This document shows, piece after piece, positions 32,694-44,855 of a DNA stretch of 64,000 bases. The position numbers and the translations under genes are program-made. The stretch's first letter is position 1, and each line of letters starts with the position of its first letter. Under the pieces are notes generated by a model that saw nothing but the letters and a program-made list of their open reading frames with translations, did not search any database and was not told the origin of the DNA. This DNA comes from Aquabacter sp040049275 (GTDB lineage: Bacteria; Pseudomonadota; Alphaproteobacteria; Rhizobiales; Xanthobacteraceae), in the NCBI RefSeq assembly GCF_040049275.1, contig NZ_JBDZDT010000010.1, positions 62,001-126,000 on the forward strand. The letters run 5' to 3'.

Positions 32694-35666
32694 ATGCCCG
32701 TTTCGACCGCACCGGATTCGATCAATCGAGAGGGTCTCGCATCCCTGATGCGGGAGGGGCCGGTTGTTGCGGATTCTGAGTCGGCGTCGCTGAAGCTTTC
32801 CCAGGCGCTGGAACGGCTGGACTCTGTGGGCCGGGCCGAGATCGAGGCGCTGCTTTCGGCCCATCCGACCGCTCGCCGGGTCATACTGGGGGTGGCAGAG
32901 GATTCCCCCTTCCTCCTGGAGTTGATCCGTTTCGAGCCCGCGCGCCTGCTGCGGGCACTCGCCGATCCGCCGCTTGTGCGGGTGGCGGCGCTCGTGGCGG
33001 AGGGAAAGGCGCGGGTGCGCGCCGCTGCCGATGAAGCCACCGCCATGACGGCTCTGCGGCGCATGCGCGCGGAGGCGGCCCTGGTCATCGCACTGGCCGA
33101 TATAGGCGGCGCCCTCGATCTCACCGACGTGACGCGGGCGCTGACCGACGTGGCCGACACGGCGATTTCAGCTGCCCTGGATTACCTGCTGGCCGAGGCC
33201 GGCGCAGCGGGGCGACTGCTGCTCCCGGATCCGAGTGAGCCGGCTAAGGGATGTGGCCTTGCCGTCATCGCCATGGGCAAGCACGGCGCGCGGGAGCTGA
33301 ACTATTCCTCGGATGTGGACCTCATCGTGGTCTATGACCGGGAGGTCGCCCCCCTCGCTGACGGGGTGGAGCCCTCCCCCTTCTACGTGAAGATCACCAA
33401 GGCACTGGTGCGCATGCTCCAGGAGCGCACGGGCGACGGCTATGTGCTGCGCGTGGACCTGCGCCTGCGGCCGGACCCCGGTTCCACCCAGGTGGCGCTC
33501 TCCACCGCGGCGGCGCTCGCTTATTACGAGCGGGAAGGCGCCACCTGGGAGCGCGCGGCCTATATCAAGGCGCGCCCGGTGGCCGGCGACCTGGATGTGG
33601 GCCGCGATTTCCTGGCGGACCTTTCGCCCTTCGTCTGGCGCCGCATCATGGACTATCAGGCCATCGCCGATGTCCACGCCATGAAGCGGGAGATCCACGC
33701 CTTCCGGGGCCACGAGGTGGTGGCGGTGGAAGGCCACAATGTGAAGCTCGGGCGCGGTGGCATCCGCGAGGTGGAATTCTTCGTCCAGACCCAGCAGCTC
33801 ATCGCCGGCGGGCGCGACCCGAACCTGCGCTCCCCCCGGACGCTCTCCGCCCTCGATGCGCTGGTCCAGGACCGCTGGATTGCTTCCGACGTGCGGGACG
33901 AGCTTGCCGAGGCCTACGAATTCCTGCGCCGGGTCGAGAACCGCATCCAGATGGTGGCGGATGCGCAGAGCCATACCTTGCCCGAGCAGAGGGAGATGCT
34001 GGCGCAATTCGCCCGCTTCATGGGCTATGCGGACCGCGACGCCTTCGCGGCGGCGCTGGTGGAGCGCCTGACGCGGGTGCAGCGCCATTATGCCCAGCTG
34101 TTCGAGGATGCGCCGGCCCCGGCCGCCTTCGACTGCCAGCTCCTCTTCCCCGCCGACCAGGACGACAAGGCGACGCTCACCGAGCTGAAGCGGCTCGGCT
34201 TCCGCGATCCGCCTGCGGCCAGCGGCATCGTGCGCGGCTGGCTCACGGGCAATCACCGGGTGCTGCGCTATGCGCCTGCGCGCGAGACGCTGGAGACCCT
34301 CGTCCCGCTCCTCCTCGAACAGCTCTCGCGCGGCGGCGACCCCGACGGGGCCATGTTCGCCATGGACAAGTTCCTTGCCGATCTGTCCGGCCCGCAGCTG
34401 CTCATCGCCCTGCATCGCCACCCCGATCTCCTGCGCCTGCTGGCGACCCTGCTTACGGCAGCGCCGCGCATCGGCGAGACGCTGGCGCGGCGGCCCTCGC
34501 TCATGGACGCGCTGCTGGACCCGGCCTTCTTCGACACGCTGCCGGACGGCCCGACCCTTGAAGGCTGGCTGGAAGACCTGCTCAACGCCGCCGAGAGCGA
34601 CGAGGACCAGCTCGACCGCGCCCGCCGCTTCCGCCAGGAGCAGCACGTGCTCATCGGCGTGCGCATCGTCTCGGGCACGCTGCCGGCGGAGCGGGCGGGC
34701 GAGGCCTATGCGACGCTGGCCGAGGTGATCATCCGCGCGCTCCACAAGCGCGTGTGGGTGCGCTTCCGCGAGGCCCACGGCACCATCCCCGGCGCCGAGA
34801 CGGCGGTGCTCGCCATGGGCAAACTGGGCGGGCGGGAGATGACGGCGGGCTCCGACCTCGACCTCATCGTGCTCTATGATTTCGACCCCGAGGCGGACCC
34901 CGCCTCGGACGGGCCGCGCCCGCTCACGGGGGCGCAATATTTCGCGCGCTTCACCCAGCGTCTCGTCACTGCGCTCACCAGCCTCACCAATGCCGGTAAG
35001 CTCTATGACGTGGACCTGCGTCTGCGCCCTTCCGGCCGCGCCGGGCCGGTGGCGACGCGGCTCACCTCGTTCGAGGCCTATCAGCTGGAGGAGGCCTGGA
35101 CTTGGGAGCACATGGCGCTCACCCGCGCCCGCGTGATCGCCGCGAGCGCGGCGTTCGGCGCGCGGGTGGAGCGGGCGGTGGGCACGGTGCTGGCGCGCCC
35201 GCGCGACCCGCGCCGCATCGCCGGCGACATCCTCGATATGCGCCGTGCCATCGCCGACGAGAAGGGCGAGGACAAGCGCTGGAACCTGAAGCACGCAGCG
35301 GGCGGGCAGGTGGACGTGGAGTTCATCGCCCAGTACCTCGTGCTGGTCCATGGCGCACGGAACCCGGAACTGGTGGACACCGCCACGGCGCGCATCCTGG
35401 CGGTGGCGGGCTGGCTGAACCTGCTGCCGGCGGCGGACATCGAGGTTCTCGCCAAGGCTTGCGCCCTTTACCAGGACCTCACCCAGGTCCTGCGGCTCTC
35501 CCTCGACACCCATGCTCTGTCGCAGGAGGTGAGCCCCGCCTTGCGGGCGCTGCTCGCCCGCGCCGGCCAGATGCCGGACTTCCCCACTCTTGATGCCTAT
35601 CTGGGCGAGACCCAGGCCAAGGTGCGGGAGATTTTCACGCGGGTGTTCGAGGAGATGGCGGGGTAG
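32694..35666 (+). CDS. glnE: Bifunctional glutamine synthetase adenylyltransferase/deadenylase GlnE
   Basis: 990 residues behind AGGGGAGGC. Two nucleotidyltransferase domains are evident: the deadenylase half with VIAMGKHGARELNYSSDVDLIVVYD and the adenylylating half with VLAMGKLGGREMTAGSDLDLIVLYDFD, each with the GxD/E metal motif. KHAAGGQVDVEFIAQYLVLVHG in the C-terminal region is also typical. It switches glutamine synthetase activity by adding or removing AMP under PII control. Full length, no disruption. The gene order with the two-component pair upstream is usual for the order. Confidence 0.96.
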   Translation: MPVSTAPDSINREGLASLMREGPVVADSESASLKLSQALERLDSVGRAEIEALLSAHPTARRVILGVAEDSPFLLELIRFEPARLLRALADPPLVRVAALVAEGKARVRAAADEATAMTALRRMRAEAALVIALADIGGALDLTDVTRALTDVADTAISAALDYLLAEAGAAGRLLLPDPSEPAKGCGLAVIAMGKHGARELNYSSDVDLIVVYDREVAPLADGVEPSPFYVKITKALVRMLQERTGDGYVLRVDLRLRPDPGSTQVALSTAAALAYYEREGATWERAAYIKARPVAGDLDVGRDFLADLSPFVWRRIMDYQAIADVHAMKREIHAFRGHEVVAVEGHNVKLGRGGIREVEFFVQTQQLIAGGRDPNLRSPRTLSALDALVQDRWIASDVRDELAEAYEFLRRVENRIQMVADAQSHTLPEQREMLAQFARFMGYADRDAFAAALVERLTRVQRHYAQLFEDAPAPAAFDCQLLFPADQDDKATLTELKRLGFRDPPAASGIVRGWLTGNHRVLRYAPARETLETLVPLLLEQLSRGGDPDGAMFAMDKFLADLSGPQLLIALHRHPDLLRLLATLLTAAPRIGETLARRPSLMDALLDPAFFDTLPDGPTLEGWLEDLLNAAESDEDQLDRARRFRQEQHVLIGVRIVSGTLPAERAGEAYATLAEVIIRALHKRVWVRFREAHGTIPGAETAVLAMGKLGGREMTAGSDLDLIVLYDFDPEADPASDGPRPLTGAQYFARFTQRLVTALTSLTNAGKLYDVDLRLRPSGRAGPVATRLTSFEAYQLEEAWTWEHMALTRARVIAASAAFGARVERAVGTVLARPRDPRRIAGDILDMRRAIADEKGEDKRWNLKHAAGGQVDVEFIAQYLVLVHGARNPELVDTATARILAVAGWLNLLPAADIEVLAKACALYQDLTQVLRLSLDTHALSQEVSPALRALLARAGQMPDFPTLDAYLGETQAKVREIFTRVFEEMAG

Positions 35667-35743
35667 GGCAGACCATCCCCGAATGCGCGATGCGCCCCCT
35701 CCCCCGCAAGCGGGAGAGGGAATCTTGCTGCGATCCTGAGGGA

Positions 35744-35773
35744 GATGGCCGGGTCAAACCCGGCCATGACGAT
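35744..35773. repeat. Short copy of the CGTCATGCCCGGG-type repeat arm
   Basis: GATGGCCGGGTCAAACCCGGCCATGACG contains the hairpin GGCCGGGT-CAA-ACCCGGCC. It corresponds to the right arm of the elements at 5385 and 9898. Located between convergent glnE and deaminase genes, a likely two-way terminator. A CCCCCTCCCCCGCAAGCGGGAGAGGG piece precedes it. Confidence 0.6.
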
Positions 35774-35797
35774 CGCCTTGTTTCGCGGCGGGCGCCG

Positions 35798-37210
35798 TTA
35801 CGCCCCCACCTCGGCCATCCTGGCCGCGTGGCGGTTGTGCTCGGCGATGACCGGCTCCATGTCCACGGTGACGATCCGGCCGTCCTTCACGATCACGCGC
35901 CCGCCAACCACCGTCACCCGCGCCGTCTGGGGGGCGCAGAAGAGGGTGGCGGCCACCGGGTCGCTCAGCCCGCCGGCAAATCCCAGCGCGTTCAGGTCCA
36001 GCGCGAAGAAATCGCACATCATGCCGGACGCCAGCGCACCGATATCGGTGCGGCCCAAAAGGGAGGCGCCGCCCAGGGTCGCGATCTCCAGCACCTCGCG
36101 CGCGGTCATCCATTCGTTGTCGCGGGACGGGTCGGAAGTGGGCACGTCGGTGTCCGGTCCCTCGGGCGGGCGCAGGCCCATCTTCAGGCGGGCCAGCAGC
36201 ATGGCCTGGCGCGCCTCGCCCAGCATGTTGCTGCCGTCATTGGAGGCGGAGCCGTCGACGCCCAGCCCCACCCGCACGCCGGCGCGGCGATACTTCCACA
36301 AGGGCGCGATGCCCGAGGCGAGGCGCATGTTGGAGCAGGGACAGTGGCAGGCGCCGGCGCCGGTGCGGGCGAAGGCGGCGATCTCCGCATCGTTCACATG
36401 GATGGCGTGGGCGTACCAGACGTCGTCCGCCAGCCAGTCGAGGCTCGCCATATAGTCCACCGGCCGTTTGCCGAAGCGCTGGAGCGTGAAGCGCTCCTCG
36501 TCCAGGGTCTCGCACAGATGGGTGTGGAGGCGCACGCCATGCCGTCGGGCGATGATCGCGCTCTCGCGCATCAGCTCCGGCGTCACCGAGAAGGGCGAGC
36601 AGGGGGCGAGTACCATCTGCGTCATGCTGCCGGGCCTGGCATCGTGATAGCGGGCGATGACGCGCTCGCTGTCCTGAAGGATGTCGTCCTCGTCCTCGAC
36701 GCAATCGTCTGGCGGCAGCCCGCCTTTGGACTGGCCGAGGGACATGGAGCCGCGCGAGACCGCAAAGCGCACGCCGATCTCGGCGGCGGCGGCGATCTGG
36801 TCGTCCACTTTGCACCCGTTCTTGAACACGTAAGCGTGGTCGAACACCGTGGTGCAGCCGGAGAGCGCCAGCTCGGCGCAGCCCACGAGGGTTGAGGTGC
36901 GGCTCGCCTCAGGCGTGCGCGCCGCCCAGACGCGGTAGTGCGCCTGCAGCCAGCGGAACAGGTTGTTGTTCTGCGCGGAAGGCAGGTTGCGGGTGAGGGT
37001 CTGGTCGAGATGGTGGTGGCCGTTGACGAGGCCCGGCAGGACGATGTGGTCCTTCAGGTCCAGCACGGTGTCGGCGGTGGCGGGCAGCGTGTTGCTCGGC
37101 CCCACCGCCTGGATGACGCCGTCGACCGCATAAAGCCCGGCATCCTTCAGCTCCCGCCGCTGCGGGTCCATGGTGACGACGAGCGCGTTCTTTACAAGCA
37201 GCGTTGCCAT
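35798..37210 (-). CDS. 8-oxoguanine deaminase (amidohydrolase family)
   Basis: 470 residues. Amidohydrolase metal motif NGHHHLDQTLTR, substrate region LFRWLQAHYRVWAARTPE, SGCTTVFDHAYVFKNGC, RGSMSLGQSKGGLPPDDCVEDEDDIL, later HTHLCE, HAIHVND and GVDGSASNDGSNMLGEARQAMLL. This combination is the signature of the 8-oxoguanine deaminase branch rather than plain guanine deaminase or atrazine hydrolases. It converts 8-oxoguanine to urate for salvage or detoxification. It stands alone with no purine genes beside it. Specificity is by recalled motif, so another aminopurine is possible. Confidence 0.82.
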   Translation of the reverse strand: MATLLVKNALVVTMDPQRRELKDAGLYAVDGVIQAVGPSNTLPATADTVLDLKDHIVLPGLVNGHHHLDQTLTRNLPSAQNNNLFRWLQAHYRVWAARTPEASRTSTLVGCAELALSGCTTVFDHAYVFKNGCKVDDQIAAAAEIGVRFAVSRGSMSLGQSKGGLPPDDCVEDEDDILQDSERVIARYHDARPGSMTQMVLAPCSPFSVTPELMRESAIIARRHGVRLHTHLCETLDEERFTLQRFGKRPVDYMASLDWLADDVWYAHAIHVNDAEIAAFARTGAGACHCPCSNMRLASGIAPLWKYRRAGVRVGLGVDGSASNDGSNMLGEARQAMLLARLKMGLRPPEGPDTDVPTSDPSRDNEWMTAREVLEIATLGGASLLGRTDIGALASGMMCDFFALDLNALGFAGGLSDPVAATLFCAPQTARVTVVGGRVIVKDGRIVTVDMEPVIAEHNRHAARMAEVGA

Positions 37211-37486
37211 GAGGGTGCTTTCTTCGGTTGAGCGGGAAACTCTGCTGAGGCCGATGGCGCAACGACAGTAGTTTCACCGCCCGCGAAGCAGCACTCCAAG
37301 TCGACTTCGAATGGAGAATGCAACTGCAGCATGAGAAAATGTCGATCGCCCCCCGTGGTCCCGACCGGCAATCTTGTGTGCATTGCAGCGGCGAAGATCA
37401 CGTATCCAAGGTTCTAGCATGAACCCTGAAAAACGGGAGATGCGCTTTTCTTCGGAAGGCTGGAATTTGCGCCGTGGGTTCCGGCG

Positions 37487-39802
<2,316 letters not shown>

Positions 39803-39978
39803 CGCCGGCCTCCTCCGGTGTCCCGGCCGACGAAGCAGTCCCGCTCCCCCGACCTACGTCCTCGCATGACCTGGAGGGACGTTGCCGCATCTCTCCGAAT
39901 CAAGGTCGATTTGAATCGAATCGGGAGGCTGCTGTCTAGAGTCCAGAGGAGTCAAGGCGGAAAAAAAGAGGCAAATCT

Positions 39979-40938
39979 TCAGGTTGTCCGGGCCTCTTTA
40001 CCGCTCGCGTTAAGAAGTTCGGAAATCGCCTCTTCTTCGTCCGGCCGGGACCAGCGGTTGTAGATCTCCACCATGAAGTCCACGAACACGCGGACCTTCA
40101 GGTCGAGGGTGGCGCGGGCCGGAAAGAGCGCGACCGTGTCCAAGGGCTCGCGGCGGTGCCAGCCGGGCAGGACCATCTCCAGTTCGCCGGCCTGGATGCG
40201 CCGGCGGGCGAGGCAGCTCGAGAGCATCAGGATGCCGCCGCCCGCCACGGTCTGGCGCAGCGCCAGGATGGGGTCGTTGGTGACGAGGTGGGGCGTGATC
40301 TTGAGGGAATGCTCGCCGCCCGGCCCTTCCAGGTCCCAACTCAGCGGGCCGGGGCCATGGCGCACGGCGATGAGCTCGTGCTGCTCCAGCTCGCGGGGGT
40401 GGGAGGGGCGGCCGACGCGGTCGAGATAGGAGGGACTCGCCATGAGGGTGAGCGAGTGCCCCCCGAGGCGGCGGATGTGATAGCTGGAATCGCGCACCGG
40501 GCCGGAGCGCACGCCCACGTCGAAGCCATGCTCGATGAGATCGAGGGGGTGGCTGTCCAGGGTAAGGTGAAGCTGCACCTTGGGATAGCGCTGGCGGAAG
40601 GCGGCGAGCTCGGGCTCGAGGATGAGGATGGCGGGCGCATAGGTGATGAGCACCTTCAGCGGCCCTTCCGGCTCCTGGGTGAGGGCGCGCACGGAGGCGT
40701 CGGCCCGCTCCAAAGCGGCGATGGCATCGACGCATTGCTGGTAATAGGTGTGCCCGGCCTCGCTCGGCCAGACGCGGCGGGTGGTGCGGTGAAGCAACTG
40801 GACGCCGAGCCGATCCTCCAGCGCCTTCACCTTGCGGCTGACCGTGGTGGAGGGAAGGCCGAGCTGCTCTGCGGCGCCGTTGAAGCTGCCGCGCTCCACC
40901 ACCCTCAGGAAGACTTCCACATCGTCGAAGCGGGCCAT
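39979..40938 (-). CDS. LysR-family transcriptional regulator
   Basis: 319 residues. ATG at 40938 has an ideal TTTGGGAGGAG. HTH at 1-60 (DVEVFLRVVERGSFNGAAEQLGLPSTTVSRKVKALEDRLGVQLLHRTTRR), then the effector domain with the usual EPEG and SHPLDLIEHGFDVGVRSGPVRDSS. The wording fits the CrgA/DhcR-like subgroup that often controls oxidoreductases. No obvious divergent target: the neighbours are small exported proteins on the same strand, so the target is unknown. Confidence 0.88.
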   Translation of the reverse strand: MARFDDVEVFLRVVERGSFNGAAEQLGLPSTTVSRKVKALEDRLGVQLLHRTTRRVWPSEAGHTYYQQCVDAIAALERADASVRALTQEPEGPLKVLITYAPAILILEPELAAFRQRYPKVQLHLTLDSHPLDLIEHGFDVGVRSGPVRDSSYHIRRLGGHSLTLMASPSYLDRVGRPSHPRELEQHELIAVRHGPGPLSWDLEGPGGEHSLKITPHLVTNDPILALRQTVAGGGILMLSSCLARRRIQAGELEMVLPGWHRREPLDTVALFPARATLDLKVRVFVDFMVEIYNRWSRPDEEEAISELLNASGKEARTT

Positions 40939-41094
40939 CTGCTCCTCCCAAAGGAACACCCGGCGCGGCGGATGTCTCCGCCGCCGGGCATTATAGCGCG
41001 CCAGCTCCTTCGGCTTCCATGCTGAGGCTGCTGACGCGAAAGGGCCGGGTGGCGAGCGCCATCCGACCTTTCCAGGTCCTTGCGGACCGGGGGA

Positions 41095-41445
41095 TCAGTT
41101 CAAAGCAGGCGAGGCGCCATGGGACGGACCCCAATGGGCATCCCTATCAGAGAAGACCGGTCCGTTGAGGTTGTTGACGGCGGGGCGGGTCGCCGCCGGC
41201 GCCTGGGCAACGTGGCGCGTGAAGCTGGTCGGGCTTGCCTCCCTGGGCAGAAGCCTCTCGTTCGGGGCATAGCCGAGGGGCGCAACGGCATAGGCCGCAT
41301 GCTCCTGAACGATCGGCGCCGACTGGGAGGCGAGCACCGCATAGTTCTCCTTGTTCTGCGCGGTCGTATATTCATCGGCCATCGCGAGAGTGGAGAAGCT
41401 CATCGCCGCAGCGATGGCGAGGGGGGTGATTGCGAGATAACGCAT
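41095..41445 (-). CDS. Small exported protein, paralogue A
   Basis: 116 residues with AAGGA before the start. Signal peptide MRYLAITPLAIAAAMSFSTLAMA then DEYTTAQNKENYAV; the rest is low-complexity with HVAQAPAATRPAVNNLNGP. The signal peptide and following 15 residues are almost the same as in the next gene (41505-41783), while the C-terminal parts differ, so the pair arose by duplication. I recognise no family. Probably periplasmic; the DUF4148-like layout (short exported protein with a leading DEYTTAQN-type segment) is a loose resemblance only. Confidence 0.6.
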   Translation of the reverse strand: MRYLAITPLAIAAAMSFSTLAMADEYTTAQNKENYAVLASQSAPIVQEHAAYAVAPLGYAPNERLLPREASPTSFTRHVAQAPAATRPAVNNLNGPVFSDRDAHWGPSHGASPALN

Positions 41446-41504
41446 TGTCTTAAGTCCTTGCATCTGCCGGCGAAGGCCGGCGCTGCTTAATGCTGTTGTA
41501 GAGG

Positions 41505-41783
41505 TCAGTTGCCGCCGAGGCCGCGGTCGCCAAGGTGAAGCTCCAGGGCATCAGCCTGGCTCACGGTGGGGGCCGCATAGATGGCATTCACCGCGCTGGC
41601 GCGGGACGGGGCGGCTGCAAAGCCGAGAGGAGCGGCGCCATGCTCCTGGGCGATCTGCGCGGACAGAGCGGAGACGGCGTAGTCTTCCTTGTTCTGCGCG
41701 GTCGTATACTCGTCGGCCATGGCGAGGGTGGAGAAGCTCATCGCCGCAGCGACGGCGAGGGGGGCGATTGCGAGATAACGCAT
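41505..41783 (-). CDS. Small exported protein, paralogue B
   Basis: 92 residues. Start MRYLAIAPLAVAAAMSFSTLAMADEYTTAQNKEDYAV mirrors paralogue A; even the upstream DNA (AAGGA and TGCATCTGCCGGCG) is shared. The C-terminal half (AAPSRASAVNAIYAAPTVSQADALELHLGDRGLGGN) is unrelated. Both genes read the same way and are separated by 59 bp, consistent with a tandem duplication that has since diverged. Unknown function. Confidence 0.6.
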   Translation of the reverse strand: MRYLAIAPLAVAAAMSFSTLAMADEYTTAQNKEDYAVSALSAQIAQEHGAAPLGFAAAPSRASAVNAIYAAPTVSQADALELHLGDRGLGGN

Positions 41784-41934
41784 GATCCTGTTTCCTTGCA
41801 TCTGCCGGCGACGGCCGGCCCTGGTTTGATGCAGTGCAACGTATGCTCATGCGTCCCTTGGGATAATACGCATAAATTGAATCTTATTATCCCGTTTTTG
41901 AGGGCAAACCGGCCCTAATCCTGCCCAGGTCCGG

Positions 41935-44568
41935 CTAGGCCAACGACCGCATCGCAATATCCGCGACGTCATCTGAAAGCCCTGCCGCATCCGCGACCTT
42001 CCGCAAGGACCGCTCCGCGAGGGCCGCGCGCCGGGGTTCGAGCTGGCGCCAGGTCTTGAACGCCGAGAGCAGCCGCGAGGCCACCTGGGGGTTCTTGGAA
42101 TCGAGGCTCAGCACCACGTCCGCGAGGAAATCATAGCCCTGGCCGTCCAGCCGGTGGAACTGGGTGGGGTTGCCGGTGGCGAAGGCGCCGATGAGGGCGC
42201 GCACGCGATTCGGGTTGGACATGGAGAAGACCGGCAGGAGCGTGAGGTCGCGCACCCGGTCAAGGGTCGCCGCCTCGGGGATCTGGGCCTGGAGGCTCAG
42301 CCATTTGTCGGTCACCAGGGGGTCGCTCTCGAACCTCCGGTAGAACGCGTCCAGCGCCGCGCGCCGTTCCGGCACATCATGCTGGGCGAGGATGGCGAGG
42401 GCGGCGAAGCGGTCCGTCATGTTGTCGGCCGCGCGGAACTGGCCCTGCGCCCGGGCGATCGCCTCCGGCGTGCCGGGCAGGGTGAGGTAATCAAGCGAGA
42501 GGTTCCGCAGCGCCCGGCGTCCGGCGGCGGCGGCACCGGGCGAATAGGGGCCCGAGGTCGCCATGGCCTCATAGGTGCGCGCAAAACCGTCGGCGAGCGC
42601 CTCGGCAAAGGCGCGGCGCAGCGCCTTGCGGGCGGCGAAGACCGCGTCCGGGTCCACATTGGTGCCGATCTCGCGGGCCACTTCGCTCTCGCCGGGCAGG
42701 GCAAGGGCCTGCGCCTTGAAGGCGGGGTCGAGGGCGGGGTCGTCCAGCACGCGCAGGGCCGCGTCGATGAGGTCATCGGGCACGGGCAGGGCGCCCTCGG
42801 CGGCGCCGCGCTTCAAAAGATCGAGGGCCAGCGCCTGGATGGCATCGAAGCGGTTGAAGGGATCACTGTCGTGCGCCGCGAGGAAGACGAGGTCGGCCGC
42901 GGAAAGGTTGTTCGACAAATTGATGGGCGCCGAGAAGCCGCGATTGAGCGAGGCGACCGGGCGGGCGCCGAGGCCAGTGAAGACGAAGCTCTGGCGGTGC
43001 TTGGTGATCTCCACCACGCCATGGTCCACCTTCCGCCCGTCCTCCAGCACCAGGGGCATGTCGTGGCCGTTCGGCCCCACGAGGCCGAGGGCGAGGGGGA
43101 TGACCACGGGCTTCTTGTCGGTCTGGCCCGGGGTGGGCGGCGTGGACTGGAAGACGTCCAGCCGGAAGGTGCCGGCCTCGCCGTCATAGGTGCCGGTCGC
43201 CTCCAGGCGCGGCGTGCCGGACTGGGAATACCAGAGGGCGAAATGGGACAAATCGTGTCCCGTCGCGTCGGCGAAGCAGGCGAGGAAATCCTCGATGGTG
43301 GCGGCGTGGCCATCATGGCGCTTGAAGTACAGGTCCATGCCGGACCGGAAGCCGTCCTCGCCGAGGAGCGTCTTCAGCATGCGCACCACCTCGGCGCCCT
43401 TCTCATACACCGTCGCCGTGTAGAAGTTGTTGATCTCCCGATACATTTCCGGCCGCACGGGATGGGCGAGGGGGCCCGCATCCTCGGTGAACTGCTGGGC
43501 TTTGAGCAGCCGCACGTCGGCGATGCGCTTTACCGGGCGCGAGCGCTGGTCGGAGGAGAATTCCTGGTCGCGGAAGACGGTGAGGCCCTCTTTCAGGCAG
43601 AGCTGGAACCAGTCGCGGCAGGTGATGCGGTTGCCGGTCCAGTTGTGGAAATATTCGTGGGCGATGATCGCCTCGATATTGGCATAGTCCGCGTCGGTGG
43701 CGGTCTCGGGCGTCGCCAGCACGTATTTGTCGTTGAAGACGTTGAGGCCCTTATTCTCCATGGCCCCCATGTTGAAGTCGGAGACGGCGACGATGTTGAA
43801 CACGTCGAGGTCGTACTCCCGGCCGAAGGCCTGCTCGTCCCAGCGCATGGAGCGCTTCAGCGCATCCATGGCGTAGCCGGCGCGGTCCTGCTTGCCGATC
43901 TCCACGTAGATGCCCAGCTCCACGGGCCGGCCGGAAGCGGTAACGAAATGGCCCGGCACTTTGGCGAGCCGCCCGCCCACGAGGGCGAACAGATAGCTCG
44001 GCTTCGGCCAGGGGTCGTGCCACACCGCATAGTGCCGGCTCGTGCCCTCGATGGGGCCGCTTTTCACAAGATTGCCGTTGCCGAGGAGGACGGGCGCCTC
44101 CTCCCGGTCCGCCTCGATGCGGGTGGTGTAGACCGCGAGCACGTCCGAGCGATCGGGAAAGTAAGTGATGCGGCGGAAGCCCTCGGGCTCGCACTGGGTG
44201 CAATAATTGCCGCTGGTGCGGTAGAGGCCCATGAGCTGGGTGTTGGCGGTGGGGTCCACCAGCGTCTCCACCTCCAGCACGAAGCGATCGGCCGGAGGGA
44301 CGGAGATCGTCAGGCTGTCCGGGGTCGCCTCAAAGGCGCCGCCGGCGACCGGCACGCCGGCGATGGCGAGGCGCACCAAAGTCAGCCCGTCGCCGTCCAG
44401 CGCCACCGGCGCATCGGGCTGCCCTTCGGGGTTGCGGCGCAAGGCGAGGCGGGAAATCACCCGGCTCGCAGTGGGGTGGAGGGAGATGTCGAGGTCCACC
44501 GTGTCCACCAGCCAGTCCGGCGGCCGGTAGTCCGACAGGCGCACGGGATGGGGTTCGGCGTCACGCAT
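41935..44568 (-). CDS. pepN: Aminopeptidase N (M1 family)
   Basis: 877 residues. Exopeptidase motif GAMEN at 268-272 and the zinc motif HEYFH at 304-308 (HEXXH), with the distal Glu in KEGLTVFRDQEFSSD. The opening HPVRLSDYRPPDWLVDTVDLDISLHPTASRV is the usual PepN N-terminus and the last 300 residues form the helical C-terminal domain. Cytoplasmic, removes N-terminal residues from peptides. Length is normal for the bacterial PepN. Single gene. Confidence 0.95.
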   Translation of the reverse strand: MRDAEPHPVRLSDYRPPDWLVDTVDLDISLHPTASRVISRLALRRNPEGQPDAPVALDGDGLTLVRLAIAGVPVAGGAFEATPDSLTISVPPADRFVLEVETLVDPTANTQLMGLYRTSGNYCTQCEPEGFRRITYFPDRSDVLAVYTTRIEADREEAPVLLGNGNLVKSGPIEGTSRHYAVWHDPWPKPSYLFALVGGRLAKVPGHFVTASGRPVELGIYVEIGKQDRAGYAMDALKRSMRWDEQAFGREYDLDVFNIVAVSDFNMGAMENKGLNVFNDKYVLATPETATDADYANIEAIIAHEYFHNWTGNRITCRDWFQLCLKEGLTVFRDQEFSSDQRSRPVKRIADVRLLKAQQFTEDAGPLAHPVRPEMYREINNFYTATVYEKGAEVVRMLKTLLGEDGFRSGMDLYFKRHDGHAATIEDFLACFADATGHDLSHFALWYSQSGTPRLEATGTYDGEAGTFRLDVFQSTPPTPGQTDKKPVVIPLALGLVGPNGHDMPLVLEDGRKVDHGVVEITKHRQSFVFTGLGARPVASLNRGFSAPINLSNNLSAADLVFLAAHDSDPFNRFDAIQALALDLLKRGAAEGALPVPDDLIDAALRVLDDPALDPAFKAQALALPGESEVAREIGTNVDPDAVFAARKALRRAFAEALADGFARTYEAMATSGPYSPGAAAAGRRALRNLSLDYLTLPGTPEAIARAQGQFRAADNMTDRFAALAILAQHDVPERRAALDAFYRRFESDPLVTDKWLSLQAQIPEAATLDRVRDLTLLPVFSMSNPNRVRALIGAFATGNPTQFHRLDGQGYDFLADVVLSLDSKNPQVASRLLSAFKTWRQLEPRRAALAERSLRKVADAAGLSDDVADIAMRSLA

Positions 44569-44855
44569 CTTACAACTCCGGGGAAACTTCGGGCCGCAAC
44601 TGTCACGCTAACATTAGGGCGGCGATCCCGCCTGGGAAAGGGTTTGAGCAGGCCACCAGTGCATATCGATCATTATTTGGGCACACGCGTGATGGCCGAT
44701 GTCATGCGATCGTTACGCCTGGCGCATTACCCTAAATATACAGGCATTAATGGTTATATAAGCCTGATGTAGGGAGTGTTTGTTTAGGCGGCAGAGTATT
44801 TGTGTGTGTTTTTGTGGAATATTACGTACGATTGTGCGTAGAATGGGTGTCCACG

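Noticed and set aside
42154..44772. 872-codon plus-strand frame opposite pepN
   Set aside because: Antisense to a full-length aminopeptidase with intact active site; no recognisable protein.
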